Part shown: positions 9,504 to 18,511 of the stretch, one piece after another | Layout: each line of letters begins with the position of its first letter | Position numbering within the stretch: position 1 is the first letter of the stretch | Source of the DNA: Thermoproteota archaeon | Lineage (GTDB): Archaea > Korarchaeota > Korarchaeia > Korarchaeales > Korarchaeaceae | NCBI GenBank assembly: GCA_027491485.1 | Contig: JAOZGR010000001.1 | Location: forward strand, 392,001 to 456,000 | DNA: 64,000 nt | Reading direction: 5' to 3' | The notes under the pieces: model-generated | The model's input: the letters and a program-made list of their open reading frames with translations, nothing else | The model's database searches: none | Told to the model about the DNA's origin: nothing | Translations under genes and position numbers: made by a program

Positions 9504-9838
9504 AGGTCCTACTGGTCTGTAGGAAGTGTGGCTTTTCAAAAGATATAGAAGGGTCAGAGGAGCCGTTACCAGACAGCTGCCCATCATGTGGGTATAACCA
9601 GCTTGAGTTCATAGTCTATAGAGGAATATCTTATGGAGAGGACAGGGCAGGCCCTGACAATAAGGAAGCATCCATGGACTCTATCAAAAGTATAGTAAAA
9701 GAAGCTTTCCTGAGGCAGGTTTCACTAGGAGAATGGGAAATCGATCTGGGTAGGGTGATTTCAGAAGATATAGCAATAGCAGAGATAGAAGTAGGAGAAT
9801 ATGAGATAGTCTTCAAGGGAATTAGGAAGGTGGTATAA
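9497..9838 (+). CDS. Zinc-ribbon protein, probable DUF2072
   Basis: The N-terminus carries a four-cysteine zinc ribbon, CRKCG near residue 8 and CPSCG near residue 29. An acidic C-terminal half follows (IDLGRVISEDIAIAEIEVGEYEIVF). Members of DUF2072 are found with Era-like GTPases and DUF2073 proteins in archaea, the same three-gene order as here. The start is one of two adjacent TTG codons (9497 or 9500) overlapping the upstream stop. The 3' end overlaps trmI by 17 nt in a convergent arrangement. Function is unknown. Confidence 0.65.
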   Translation: MLKVLLVCRKCGFSKDIEGSEEPLPDSCPSCGYNQLEFIVYRGISYGEDRAGPDNKEASMDSIKSIVKEAFLRQVSLGEWEIDLGRVISEDIAIAEIEVGEYEIVFKGIRKVV

Positions 9839-10604
9839 CCTTTCTACCTATTATTATGAATCCCGTGTGAGCTATCATCCTGGGGAGAGGACGCGTCCTT
9901 CTTTCATCTGATTCATATTCTCTGTCAAGTATCTCGTGCACCTCTATTAGGCTAAAGCCAGTCTCCCTTGCTTTTACAGCAACTTTCTGTATCTGTTCGC
10001 AGGAAGGTACAAACGCTATGAAGGTACCATTTGGCTTCAGTTTTTCGTAGATCATAGGGAGAATCTCCCATGGATCAGGTATATCTATGAATACTGCATC
10101 TAATTCATCTTCATCTATCCCTTCCTTAGCATCTTTTAGCTTTAGGGTCACATTATGAAGTTGCAGTGCACTCAGGTTCTTTTTAGCAGCATTTAGTGAC
10201 TTTTCTCTAATGTCATAACTGATTACTTCACCTTCAGGCCCCAAGAATGTTGCTAGGACAAGAGTTAGGGCGCCAGATCCAGTCCCGATCTCAACGACTT
10301 TATCGCCCGGTTTAATACCGGATTTCAGGAGAATGAATCCTGAGTCCTTAGGATATATTATTTGTGTTGCTCTACCAAGTTTTTCGATAATATCAGCTAG
10401 ATTAGGTCTGTGTACCTCAACAGGAACACCTTTATTCGTCTTTATTACGGTTCCCCACTTCTTTCCTATTATATCATCTAGAGCTATAGTTCCCTTATGT
10501 GTATGAATTACCTTTGCTCTCTTAACCTTAACAAGAAACTTCTTAGCCCTTCCTTTCTTACTATATATGACGAGGAGGGCTAAATCGCCCTCCCTTATTG
10601 ACAA
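9822..10604 (-). CDS. trmI: tRNA (adenine-N1)-methyltransferase TrmI
   Basis: TrmI methylates A58 (and A57 in archaea) in the T loop, a modification important for tRNA stability at high temperature. A beta-barrel N-terminal domain (about residues 1-75) precedes a Rossmann SAM domain with motif I EIGTGSGALTL at 105-115, an acidic residue in SYDIREKSL, and DIPDPWEIL. At 260 residues it has the archaeal length. Translation starts at TTG (10604). It is followed upstream on the same strand by the geranylgeranyl reductase gene, whose stop is 11 nt away. Confidence 0.92.
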   Translation of the reverse strand: MSIREGDLALLVIYSKKGRAKKFLVKVKRAKVIHTHKGTIALDDIIGKKWGTVIKTNKGVPVEVHRPNLADIIEKLGRATQIIYPKDSGFILLKSGIKPGDKVVEIGTGSGALTLVLATFLGPEGEVISYDIREKSLNAAKKNLSALQLHNVTLKLKDAKEGIDEDELDAVFIDIPDPWEILPMIYEKLKPNGTFIAFVPSCEQIQKVAVKARETGFSLIEVHEILDREYESDERRTRPLPRMIAHTGFIIIGRKVIPPS

Positions 10605-10615
10605 ACAGTACCACC

Positions 10616-11755
10616 TCAGAGAAGTGCTTTAGCCACCCTAGCAGCCAAGACTGGGTGCTTCATTAGTTTCATGGCTACTTTCCTCAGGTTAATTCCATTG
10701 GCCAGATTAATCACATCTTCATAGTCGAGTACTTCTGCCAGTTGGTTGAGTTCATTGTCCCCTATTCTCTCAAACACCCTCATGGCTTTTAAGCTATCAT
10801 TTATTCTCTTAATCCATGGTTCATACCTCTTATTGAACTCGCTTAGAGATTCTGCAGATAGATCTCCTTTCTCTATAGCCTCTTTAATTACCTCACTAAC
10901 TACCTTGCCCGCCGCTATTGATGAATGTATCCCTGCTCCAGTGAATGGTATTACCATACCGGCTGCATCTCCTAGCAAAATGACGCCGTTACCTATATAC
11001 TCCTTAGCTAAGCCTCCAATTGGAACAGCTGCCCCACCAGCCCCCATGATCTTGGCATTTTTGAAGAGTTCAGGCCTATTTTTAATGAATTTATCTAGGT
11101 AGACCTTAGGAGCCCCAGGCCTCACTCCAATACCGACGTTAGCTATATCCTCTCCCTTAGGGAATATCCAAGCGTAGCCTCCTGGAGCCATAGAACCTAC
11201 ATATATACGACCAGTGTTGTATGAATCTAAGTCGACTCCGACCATCCTATACTGGTATACAGGGATAAGTTCTGTGGAGTTATCTAAACCAGCTGATTTA
11301 GCTACTACGGAGTTATATCCATCGGCTCCGATAACAACCTTCGCTTTGAACTCCTCTCCTTTAGCCGTCCTGACACCAACAACTTTGTGTCCCTCCTTTA
11401 GAACTCTTTCAACCCTCTCAGCGACCCTAAATTCTGCGCCCGCCTTCAGCGCCTCTTTAGCCATTTCTTGGAGAAACATGTCTTTATTGATGGCATATCC
11501 ATGGAGGGGAATCTCTACATACTTGCCAGACGGTGAATAGACTCTCATATTGAGTTCATTAGATACGATCCCTTGTTTAGGTTCTATGCCGGCCGTTTGA
11601 AAAGTCTCCTTACTCACTCCTTCACCACATGGTTTCCAAGCCCTTATATCGCTGTGTGCCTCAAATAGCAGTGTCTTAAGTCCCAGTTTAGATGAGTACT
11701 TAGCTGCAGCAAGTCCCGCCGGGCCCCCACCAACTATAATTACATCCCATTCCAT
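10616..11755 (-). CDS. Geranylgeranyl reductase family flavoprotein
   Basis: This FAD-dependent reductase of the digeranylgeranylglycerophospholipid reductase family saturates isoprenoid chains of archaeal membrane lipids. The N-terminus has the dinucleotide-binding motif GGGPAGLAAAKY (residues 9-20), then the CGEGVS segment typical of GGR, a VIGADGYNS FAD motif, and LLGDAAGMVIPFTGAGI for flavin binding. At 379 residues the length is typical. The start is ATG at 11755. It pairs in pathway with the GGGP synthase gene at 37.7 kb. Confidence 0.9.
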   Translation of the reverse strand: MEWDVIIVGGGPAGLAAAKYSSKLGLKTLLFEAHSDIRAWKPCGEGVSKETFQTAGIEPKQGIVSNELNMRVYSPSGKYVEIPLHGYAINKDMFLQEMAKEALKAGAEFRVAERVERVLKEGHKVVGVRTAKGEEFKAKVVIGADGYNSVVAKSAGLDNSTELIPVYQYRMVGVDLDSYNTGRIYVGSMAPGGYAWIFPKGEDIANVGIGVRPGAPKVYLDKFIKNRPELFKNAKIMGAGGAAVPIGGLAKEYIGNGVILLGDAAGMVIPFTGAGIHSSIAAGKVVSEVIKEAIEKGDLSAESLSEFNKRYEPWIKRINDSLKAMRVFERIGDNELNQLAEVLDYEDVINLANGINLRKVAMKLMKHPVLAARVAKALL

Positions 11756-11860
11756 GCCAACACCAACCTCTATAACATGGGCTCTATATCAGCATTTTCG
11801 TGTTAGCCAGATTTTAGTCGAATGACGAAAGAAGAGGTAGAGTGGTAAACCAGATGGGAA

Positions 11861-11949
11861 AAGTTTTATAGTTGAAATATATCACATAACCCAGTTGGGA
11901 GCCCCTCCCACGTCGTCATCCCTCCGGCTATGCCGGATGACGGCGAAAG
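11861..11949 (+). promoter_or_regulatory. Promoter and two-hairpin structured leader (possible small RNA)
   Basis: A TATA-like TTTTATAG at about 11864-11871 is followed at the right distance by two adjacent GC-rich inverted repeats. Hairpin 1 is TGGGAG/CTCCCA (11896-11910, 3-nt loop). Hairpin 2 is an 11-bp stem CGTCGTCATCC/GGATGACGGCG (11911-11945, one G-U pair). It ends four bases before the GTG start at 11950. GC-rich structure in an AT-rich gap suggests a stable leader or small RNA. No known riboswitch was recognised. Confidence 0.5.
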
Positions 11950-12189
11950 GTGAATAAATTGAGGGTTCTAATGGATGCACATTTAAGAATTCTACGAAAG
12001 TTGGAAAAAGCAGGAAATGATGGTATAGTTGCTTCCGAACTTATTCCTGATAGGGTGGCGAGAGAGTTCGTCCTCAAATATTTAGCCAATAAGGGCCTCA
12101 TAACTAGAAGGAGACGTTTTCGAGGTGAACGAGTCTTCATAACTTCCAAGGGCCTCAGTCTCCTCCAATCATCTAGCAGTTTTTCTTAG
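11950..12189 (+). CDS. Small winged-helix protein
   Basis: The 79-residue product is a winged helix-turn-helix domain with little else: helices in MDAHLRILRKLEKAG and VASELIPDRVAREFVLKYLANKG, then a basic wing TRRRRFRGERVFITSKG. It ends in a Ser-rich tail. It is likely a small DNA-binding regulator, target unknown. The start is GTG, preceded by AAAGG and by the two-hairpin leader. It stands alone between the GGR gene (opposite strand) and tgtA. Confidence 0.65.
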   Translation: MNKLRVLMDAHLRILRKLEKAGNDGIVASELIPDRVAREFVLKYLANKGLITRRRRFRGERVFITSKGLSLLQSSSSFS

Positions 12190-12239
12190 CTATTCTTAAG
12201 AGCCTTTCTTTTTTATTTTGTCATATCTAGACCTCTTGT

Positions 12240-13994
12240 ATGTCTTTGATATTCAGAGTCAGGAGATCAGACGCTTCTGCTAGGTTATCTGAGTTGAAGA
12301 CGAAGTCGGGGATTTTAACATTACCTGAGTTCTTTCCCGTTTATAACCCAAACAAACCAGTAGTGACCCCAAAGGAGATGAAAAACATAGGAATTAGAGC
12401 CTTGATAACCAATTCTTACATAATTTACAAAACTCCGAGATTCAGGGAGAGAGCGCTAGAGGAGGGAATACACTCCTTTCTAGAATTCGACGGTATCGTA
12501 GTGACCGACTCAGGGGCATACCAGATATACAGATATGGGGATATTGAGGTGAGCAATGAGGAAATACTCAGGTTCCAATATTCTATTGGTTCTGACATAG
12601 GCTCTATACTTGATGTCCCCATGTCATCGGAGATAAGTAGAGATAAGGCTGAAGAAGGCGTAAAAATAACCATAAGTAATGCAGAAGAGTGGTCTACTCT
12701 AAGGGAAGAGTTGAAGGGAACCCTATGGATAGGAACTCCACAAGGATCGATATATGATGACTTAGTAGAGTACAGTGCTTTGAAGATCGGAGCACTGGAT
12801 TTTGATTATAATGGTGTCGGATCGCTAAAAGTTGCTCTAGAAAAGTACGATTTCTTAGTTCAAGCTAGGTACTTTCTGAAGGTTAGGTCTCTACTAAAGG
12901 CCGGAAAGCCCTTTCACTTCTGGGGTATTGGACATCCTTCTACATTTGCCTTTTTTGCTGCTTTAGGAGCGGATTCCTTCGATTCAGCTGCTTATGCCCT
13001 ATATGCTGAACAAGGGAGATATATGACCCCACATGGCACTCTAAATATTGATGAAATAGAAGAATTCCCGTGTTCATGCCCTATATGTTCCAGTTATACC
13101 CCTGAGGAAGTCAGAAGCCTTTCTGATGAGGAAAGAATGTCTTTAATAGCTAAACATAACCTATACGTATCCGTTGCCGAGATAAGGAAGGTAAGAGAAG
13201 CAATAAGAGGAGAGTGGTTATGGGAGCTAGTCCAAGAGAGAGCTCGCTTTCACCCGAAGTTACTTAAAGCACTTGAATACATACTTAAGAATTTTAACGA
13301 TCTCCTAGAGCGTAGAGAGCCCTTCTCGAAGTCTTCTGGTCTCCAGTTTTCGGGACCCGAAACTTTCTTTAGGCCTGAGATCTTGAGGGCTCGCAGGCGA
13401 TTGAGAAATATAACAAAACAAAAAGTCGTTAGGAGGGCTCTCTTTGGGGTTGTTCCGGTGGGTTTAAGATATACGTACCCCTTCGGGCAGTCCCACTATC
13501 CTTATGAGGATGATATAGCCGAAGAACCAAGCGATGAAGAGCTTGTTTCTGCTATTTTATCCTATCAGTTCGATCCTTCTCTCTATGAAATAGGCCTCAA
13601 AGCTAGAATTAGGAGGTCTAAAAGGACGGGAATGCCAAGAGAAGTAATTGTGGGAGACATCACATTAGGCCATATAAGACCGAGCGACGGAATGCTTATC
13701 CCTAGCCTTGAAGGGGCTTCGCTAATCCTGAAAAATCTACCATTCCCGAAGTCAAGGGTCGTCATTAAGGAGAGATTTAAGGAGATAGTAGCAAGAGGAA
13801 CTACTGTTTTCGTCAAATTCGTGAAGTTAGTAGATCCTGACATTAGACCGAAGAATGAGGTTCTGGTGGTTGATGAGAAAGATACCTTGTTAGCCACGGG
13901 CAGGTCTATCCTTTCCGCTCAAGAGTATCTAGAATTTCATGAGGATCACCCGTTCGTATTGATTAGGAGGCATGTAAAGCCTAGATCGGATTGA
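12240..13994 (+). CDS. tgtA: Archaeosine tRNA-guanine transglycosylase
   Basis: TgtA swaps guanine-15 in the tRNA D loop for preQ0, the first committed tRNA step to archaeosine. The catalytic TIM barrel holds the nucleophilic Asp in TDSGAYQ (D90). The zinc site begins with CSCPICSS near residue 278. Specificity and PUA domains follow, with the PUA at roughly 505-584 (VFVKFVKLVDPDIRPKNEVL). At 584 residues it is the full archaeal form, not split. It starts at ATG 12240. The 3' end overlaps the convergent kinase gene by 14 nt. Confidence 0.95.
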   Translation: MSLIFRVRRSDASARLSELKTKSGILTLPEFFPVYNPNKPVVTPKEMKNIGIRALITNSYIIYKTPRFRERALEEGIHSFLEFDGIVVTDSGAYQIYRYGDIEVSNEEILRFQYSIGSDIGSILDVPMSSEISRDKAEEGVKITISNAEEWSTLREELKGTLWIGTPQGSIYDDLVEYSALKIGALDFDYNGVGSLKVALEKYDFLVQARYFLKVRSLLKAGKPFHFWGIGHPSTFAFFAALGADSFDSAAYALYAEQGRYMTPHGTLNIDEIEEFPCSCPICSSYTPEEVRSLSDEERMSLIAKHNLYVSVAEIRKVREAIRGEWLWELVQERARFHPKLLKALEYILKNFNDLLERREPFSKSSGLQFSGPETFFRPEILRARRRLRNITKQKVVRRALFGVVPVGLRYTYPFGQSHYPYEDDIAEEPSDEELVSAILSYQFDPSLYEIGLKARIRRSKRTGMPREVIVGDITLGHIRPSDGMLIPSLEGASLILKNLPFPKSRVVIKERFKEIVARGTTVFVKFVKLVDPDIRPKNEVLVVDEKDTLLATGRSILSAQEYLEFHEDHPFVLIRRHVKPRSD

Positions 13995-14523
13995 ATGCTT
14001 CTAATAGCAGTTTTTTAGCACTTTCCCTTGCCTTCTCAGTTATCTCTACTAGAATCATCCCGACACCTGGTTGGCCATATAGCATCAGGCTCCCTGATTG
14101 TGATAATATAGCTACTGGGAATCCTAGAAGATCTTCTTCACCTTTAACAACAACGGCAACCTTCATGTCTATCGACACTAGTTTTAATGCAAGATCTATT
14201 GATTTCCAAGACTCCTTAGTAATCAGGGAAGGAGGGTTGCGAGTAGTTATCAGAAAATAACCGTTTAAGTCGTAGATAATAGAACAATCGGCCTTTCTCT
14301 TCTCCTTTAGATCAATCACCGCTAAATTAGGCCTTATTCCCCATTTAATCAGCGTTTGAGTTACCCTATCTCCGACAGTGATTATTAGTCCATGGGGAAT
14401 CTCATCTTGCTCTCTTACGATCTTTCCCTTAGCCTCAGCTATCTTCTCTCTCATATCTTCCCTTAGAACGACATCCCTCAAGAGTACCTTACCATCATCA
14501 GAGAGGAATCGTTTACTAGTCAT
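13981..14523 (-). CDS. GTP-dependent dephospho-CoA kinase (DUF359 family)
   Basis: This archaeal enzyme of the PF04019 (DUF359) family performs the last step of coenzyme A synthesis using GTP. From ATG 14523 it has 180 residues, with GD in ITVGDRVT (51-52), Asp in LAVIDLKEKR (71) and a VVVKGEEDLLGFP segment near 125 that carries the family's catalytic acidic residues. A longer in-frame start at 14628 would run into the divergent gene and lacks family similarity, so 14523 is preferred. The starts of this gene and the radical SAM gene are 19 nt apart. Confidence 0.88.
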   Translation of the reverse strand: MTSKRFLSDDGKVLLRDVVLREDMREKIAEAKGKIVREQDEIPHGLIITVGDRVTQTLIKWGIRPNLAVIDLKEKRKADCSIIYDLNGYFLITTRNPPSLITKESWKSIDLALKLVSIDMKVAVVVKGEEDLLGFPVAILSQSGSLMLYGQPGVGMILVEITEKARESAKKLLLEAFNPI

Positions 14524-14542
14524 ACATATCAACCTATTACGG

Positions 14543-16111
14543 ATGTTCCTAATATTAGATGCTCTGGCTTCCGGCAAGGGAAGGAGACTCTCGTCCTTAG
14601 ACGTTATTGGCGTCGGTCCTAGAGTCATAGCTGGTATCCTAGAGTCATTCGGGATCGATTATAAGATTTTGAGGATTGAGGAGCTCCTATCGAGGAAAAG
14701 GCATCCAAGTGACTTTGATGTCATGCTTGTAAGTGCCATGTCAATGGATGAAAAGGCAGTAAGCAAGGCGTCAAGGATGTTCGGTGGGATAAAAATCTTG
14801 GGAGGACCAATAACTGCGGACTTATCTGTAGTCGGCCGGTTAGGGTTTCATTTAGGAGTATGGGGAGAAGGTGAGCTTTCCTTCAGTCTCTTACTTGATA
14901 AGGGACTGAAAGATTTTTCTTTGCCCAGCCCTAAGGACCTCAAGGGTGTTCCTAACCTTGTCTTCCCGAATGGCGCCCACACTACACTAACATATCTTAG
15001 AAAGGAAGACTTCCTGCGATTCTCGCCATCAATTAAAGCAGTTACGTTTTACAGGAAGGTCCCCCATTATAGGAGTGCCAGAGTCTACGTTGAGGTTGTT
15101 AGAGGTTGCTCGAACTATAATCGCCCCAAAATCGATGCATCTCAAGACATATGCGCTATTTGCAATGCTTGCTACGAGTTTAACTTAAAGAAAAGGCTTA
15201 CATGCCCCCAAGGTATCCCTCCAGGATGCGGATACTGCTCCATACCCTATCTTTACGGTCCACCCAAATCTAGAAGATGTGATGATATACTAAGAGAGAT
15301 AGACGGCCTCGCCAGTCTCGGAGTCAAGAGAATCGTGTTAAGTGGAGCCGACTTTCTGGAGTACTGCCGAGAGGATTTAGTTAACGGTCCCCTAACTCAT
15401 CCCTTTAACCCTGGACCGAACTTAGAAGCAATAGAGGATCTCCTTTCTGCTGTAAAGTCATTATTAGATGAACATAATATATTCTTGGAGATAGAAAATG
15501 TCAAGCCATGTTTGGTAGATAAAGAAGTGGCATTTCTCCTTGGTAAATATCTAAGAGGTTCCCCAGTACATATAGGTGTAGAAACGGGGAACAAGAGGCA
15601 TGCTGAATTAATAGGAAGGCCTTGCAGCCCAGACGAATCAGTAAGAGCCATTAAGCTCCTTAAAGAAGCCGGTCTCAGACCTTACGCTTATTTCATCCAT
15701 AGTCTCCCTGGACAGAATAGGACTGTCGTAAGAGATACCATAAGAACCATGAGAAGGGTATTTGATCTTGGGGCCGAGAAAATAACGGTCTATAAATTTA
15801 GGTCATTGCCTGGAACTGCATTTGAGAGAAATAGTGCTAAGGTAGATAAATACTCGCGAATGATAGCAGAGGTAGCTATAGGGCTTAACCTTAGGAGGAA
15901 GAAAGAGCTCGTCGGTAAAGTAATCTCTGCGGTAGTAGCTCCCCCCATTAGGAGAGGAGTCTATGCATACCCGCTGGGCGGCGGACCAGTCATTAGGATC
16001 CGAACCAAGAAGAAGTTAGAGTCTGGTAGTTTGATTAAGGTGAAGGTAGCAAGGGTGATCTATGATAGGTTAGTTGAGGGGATCTTAGTGGAGGGATCTG
16101 AGTCTAGTTAG
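14543..16111 (+). CDS. Radical SAM protein with C-terminal TRAM-like domain (COG1031-like)
   Basis: The 522-residue protein combines an N-terminal Rossmann-like region resembling B12-binding domains, a radical SAM barrel, and a C-terminal basic beta-barrel resembling TRAM. The FeS cluster region is unusual: VRGC near residue 192 is followed by DICAICNAC, LTC and PGCGYC, seven cysteines in about 50 residues, with the radical SAM triad apparently split by an insertion. IHSLPGQN and ETGNKRH resemble SAM/substrate-binding motifs. A TRAM-like end suggests an RNA substrate, as in methylthiotransferases. The family is uncharacterised. ATG 14543 is chosen because upstream sequence overlaps the divergent kinase gene. 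Confidence 0.8.
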   Translation: MFLILDALASGKGRRLSSLDVIGVGPRVIAGILESFGIDYKILRIEELLSRKRHPSDFDVMLVSAMSMDEKAVSKASRMFGGIKILGGPITADLSVVGRLGFHLGVWGEGELSFSLLLDKGLKDFSLPSPKDLKGVPNLVFPNGAHTTLTYLRKEDFLRFSPSIKAVTFYRKVPHYRSARVYVEVVRGCSNYNRPKIDASQDICAICNACYEFNLKKRLTCPQGIPPGCGYCSIPYLYGPPKSRRCDDILREIDGLASLGVKRIVLSGADFLEYCREDLVNGPLTHPFNPGPNLEAIEDLLSAVKSLLDEHNIFLEIENVKPCLVDKEVAFLLGKYLRGSPVHIGVETGNKRHAELIGRPCSPDESVRAIKLLKEAGLRPYAYFIHSLPGQNRTVVRDTIRTMRRVFDLGAEKITVYKFRSLPGTAFERNSAKVDKYSRMIAEVAIGLNLRRKKELVGKVISAVVAPPIRRGVYAYPLGGGPVIRIRTKKKLESGSLIKVKVARVIYDRLVEGILVEGSESS

Positions 16112-16112
16112 C

Positions 16113-16189
16113 TGGTGGGGCCGCCGGGATTTGAACCCGGGACCACCAGCGCCCCAGGCTGGCATCCTACCTAGCTAGACCACGGCCCC
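16113..16189 (-). tRNA. tRNA-Pro (GGG)
   Basis: The acceptor stem is GGGGCCG/CGGCCCC, discriminator A, with encoded CCA. The T loop is TTCAAAT with a CCGGG/CCCGG stem. The anticodon loop CTGGGGC gives GGG. No intron. It starts one base past the stop of the radical SAM gene, in the opposite orientation. Confidence 0.95.
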
Positions 16190-16250
16190 CACTAGAATCA
16201 TATGTCCTTCATTTTTAAACGATTACTCGCTAGAGATTGAGAATAAGAAT

Positions 16251-17048
16251 ATGACAGAGTCGCTACTATCTACGTTGACAGGTATAATTGCTATAGTAGC
16301 CGTGGGCTCTGCCGGCTACATGTATAAATCCATTGATGAAACTGGCTTACTAGCAGGAGTTGCTGTTGGCTCAGTGTTCGTGACGATCGGAGGCCTACCT
16401 GCTACAGTAATGCTAATTACGTTTTTCCTAATTGGTTCGGCCTTCACCAAGTATAAATACAGCTTGAAAGAAGAATTAGGCGCTGCCGAGTTGAAAGGTG
16501 GTGCTAGAAATTGGAGAAATGTACTTGCAAATCTCTTCTTTCCCATGATAATGCTCATAATGTTCTCCTTCTGCTCATTACCAGGAGCTAAGATAGCGTT
16601 CTTATCATCTCTATCTGGGGCTCTCTCTGATACATTAGGAAGCGAGATAGGCGTTTTGAGTCAGAAGCCTCCTAGAATGATAATAGGTTTTAAGAAAGTT
16701 CCCCCGGGCACATCCGGCGCTGTATCATTTATCGGAACATTAGCAAGCCTGCTAGGCTCCATAGTTATACCTATTGAGGCCTATGTTTTTTCTCTAATAG
16801 ATAGATCCTCGCTCCTTATTGTAGTAGTACTTAGCTTCTTATGCAGTACTCTTGATAGCGTCTTAGGAGCAACTATTCAAGCTAGATATAGGTGCGAGAC
16901 ATGTGGAGCTATTACGGAAAACTTGCATCACTGTAACGGACGCGCTAAACTTATTGAGGGACTTCCCTTCATCGATAATCATGCCGTTAACTTAATCTCT
17001 ACGGGAGTTATATCCGTAGTAGCTTTGATACTCGGTGATGTCATTTGA
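16251..17048 (+). CDS. DUF92 family integral membrane protein
   Basis: The 265-residue protein has about six or seven hydrophobic segments and the DUF92/TIGR00297 motifs GARNWRNVLAN, SDTLGSEIG and KVPPGTSGAVS. Plant VTE6 of this family is a phytyl-phosphate kinase, so a polyprenyl-phosphate kinase role is possible but not shown. Near the C-terminus a CETCG...HHC segment could bind metal. It overlaps the next gene by 4 nt (TTGA). Confidence 0.82.
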   Translation: MTESLLSTLTGIIAIVAVGSAGYMYKSIDETGLLAGVAVGSVFVTIGGLPATVMLITFFLIGSAFTKYKYSLKEELGAAELKGGARNWRNVLANLFFPMIMLIMFSFCSLPGAKIAFLSSLSGALSDTLGSEIGVLSQKPPRMIIGFKKVPPGTSGAVSFIGTLASLLGSIVIPIEAYVFSLIDRSSLLIVVVLSFLCSTLDSVLGATIQARYRCETCGAITENLHHCNGRAKLIEGLPFIDNHAVNLISTGVISVVALILGDVI

Positions 17049-17767
17049 AGGTATCTGTTGTTATCCCGACATACAACGAGATAGCTTATATTGGGAGATG
17101 CATAGAGGCACTTAGAAGGGTGGGCGTTAACGAGGTAATAGTAATAGACGGTGCTAGTGAAGATGGTACTGTTGATGTGGCTAGGAAAGCTGCTGATGTA
17201 GTATTAAGCTCTAAAGAGTATGATTCGCCATCAAGAGCAAGGAATGCTGGATTAAGAGTAGCTGAAGGGGAGATAGTTGCATTCATAGACGCTGATACCG
17301 TCGTCTCAACAACATGGTTGGAGGGCCTCCTTGATGCTTTTAAAGATCCTAATGTCGTCGGGGCATCTGGGCCAGCGCTTCCATTAGAGGGTAACTCGGG
17401 TCTAATAGTCCCATATATTCTCTCATACGATTTGCTTGTTAGGGCTACTCTAGCCCTAGGAAGGCCTCAATTTCTCGGCTTCAACTCGGCGTATAGGAAG
17501 GAAGTTTTAGAGGAGATTGGAGGTTTTAGGGAAGATGTGGTAGTTTCTGAGGACGCATTACTTTCTATGATGGCTTATAAGATTGGTCACCTCGTTTTCA
17601 CTCCTAAGATGTTAGTCTACACCTCATCGAGAAGGGTGAGGGTTAGGGGATTAGTAGAATCCATTTTCTATTTGCTGTACAATGGTCTATCTGTACTAAT
17701 ATTTGAGAAGCCCATCAAGGTCTACCCTAAGGTTTCATGTCTAGTTAAATTTACTATTTCCTCATGA
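17045..17767 (+). CDS. Family 2 glycosyltransferase
   Basis: This GT-A fold transferase has an N-terminal VVIPTYNE motif (residues 4-11), an IDGASEDGT segment and the metal-binding AFIDADT (about 80-86). A short hydrophobic stretch near the C-terminus may touch the membrane. It probably transfers a sugar from a nucleotide or lipid donor during glycan or glycolipid synthesis; the substrate cannot be told. TTG start, coupled to the DUF92 gene. Its 3' end overlaps pcc1 by 46 nt in opposite orientation. Confidence 0.85.
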   Translation: MKVSVVIPTYNEIAYIGRCIEALRRVGVNEVIVIDGASEDGTVDVARKAADVVLSSKEYDSPSRARNAGLRVAEGEIVAFIDADTVVSTTWLEGLLDAFKDPNVVGASGPALPLEGNSGLIVPYILSYDLLVRATLALGRPQFLGFNSAYRKEVLEEIGGFREDVVVSEDALLSMMAYKIGHLVFTPKMLVYTSSRRVRVRGLVESIFYLLYNGLSVLIFEKPIKVYPKVSCLVKFTISS

Positions 17768-17949
17768 AGTTGGATCAGTCTAAGTATGCTATTTGCTAAG
17801 GCCCTAGCTCGTGAGGGCCTTAGACTGCCTATCTTTATCACTAACTTACATCCATGAAGCTCTAACTCGACCCCACTATAATCAGGTTTGAGAGAAAGAT
17901 AAAGCTTCTCAGCTTCTTTCTCGTTTTCTAACTCTATCTCTATACTCAT
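17722..17949 (-). CDS. pcc1: KEOPS complex subunit Pcc1
   Basis: Pcc1 is the dimerisation subunit of KEOPS, which makes t6A37 in tRNA with Kae1, Bud32 and Cgi121. The small alpha/beta domain shows ENEKEAEKLYLSLKPD, then GCKLVIKIGSLRPSRARALANSILRLI, the Pcc1 pattern. ATG 17949 (MSIEIELEN) is preferred; an upstream TTG at 17964 would add five residues. It is the last gene of the exosome superoperon and overlaps the Brix gene by 41 nt. bud32 and a cgi121 gene are elsewhere in this window; kae1 is not seen. Confidence 0.85.
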   Translation of the reverse strand: MSIEIELENEKEAEKLYLSLKPDYSGVELELHGCKLVIKIGSLRPSRARALANSILRLIQLHEEIVNLTRHETLG

Positions 17950-18511
17950 TGATACCTTCAGCAAGTTCCCTAAACCCCCTTATCTTCATTCTAGGTCCTA
18001 ACTCCATTAGAGGTTTTATTCTATAGAAGGAGGATAGTATTAGCCCTTCATAAGGCGATAAATGGATAGATACATCATATTCAGGATATAGTACCTTAAG
18101 GTCGCCCAACTCCTGAACAAAGAATGGTTCGCTCTCCCCAAAGGACTCAACCATTAGTTGAGCAATATGAGAGAGATCTGGGGAGGAGTAGGAAATACAT
18201 AATGATTTCGAACTTGGCGCCCTCTTATTAGTCAGTTCCCTTCTTAAAGAGACTCCCTGAAGGAATATTATTGAAATAGGCTTTATCCCAGAAGGAGAGG
18301 CTTCATAAAAAGAGATAGATGAGGGGTTCCCTTTGGAGGTACCGACTATCATTATTCTCTTCAAGCCAAGTTCTAATGCCAGCTGGTTAACATCTTCTAA
18401 GGACATCTTTCCCCTATTTCTCCTTACTGCATTTGGGATGACATGAAAAAGATCTCTGACGAAAGAACGTGTCCTTCGGGAGGGCCTCCTAGTCGTAGTT
18501 ATTAGTATCAA
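17909..18511 (-). CDS. Brix domain rRNA-processing protein (archaeal Imp4-like)
   Basis: The 200-residue single Brix domain starts MILITTTRRPSRRTRSFVRD and continues with IMIVGTSKGNPSSI and FLQGVSLRRE. Archaeal Brix proteins relate to eukaryotic Imp4 and Rpf2 and bind rRNA during subunit assembly. It starts at TTG 18511, overlapping the L37Ae stop. Its place between L37Ae and pcc1 is the usual archaeal superoperon arrangement. Confidence 0.88.
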   Translation of the reverse strand: MILITTTRRPSRRTRSFVRDLFHVIPNAVRRNRGKMSLEDVNQLALELGLKRIMIVGTSKGNPSSISFYEASPSGIKPISIIFLQGVSLRRELTNKRAPSSKSLCISYSSPDLSHIAQLMVESFGESEPFFVQELGDLKVLYPEYDVSIHLSPYEGLILSSFYRIKPLMELGPRMKIRGFRELAEGINEYRDRVRKRERS

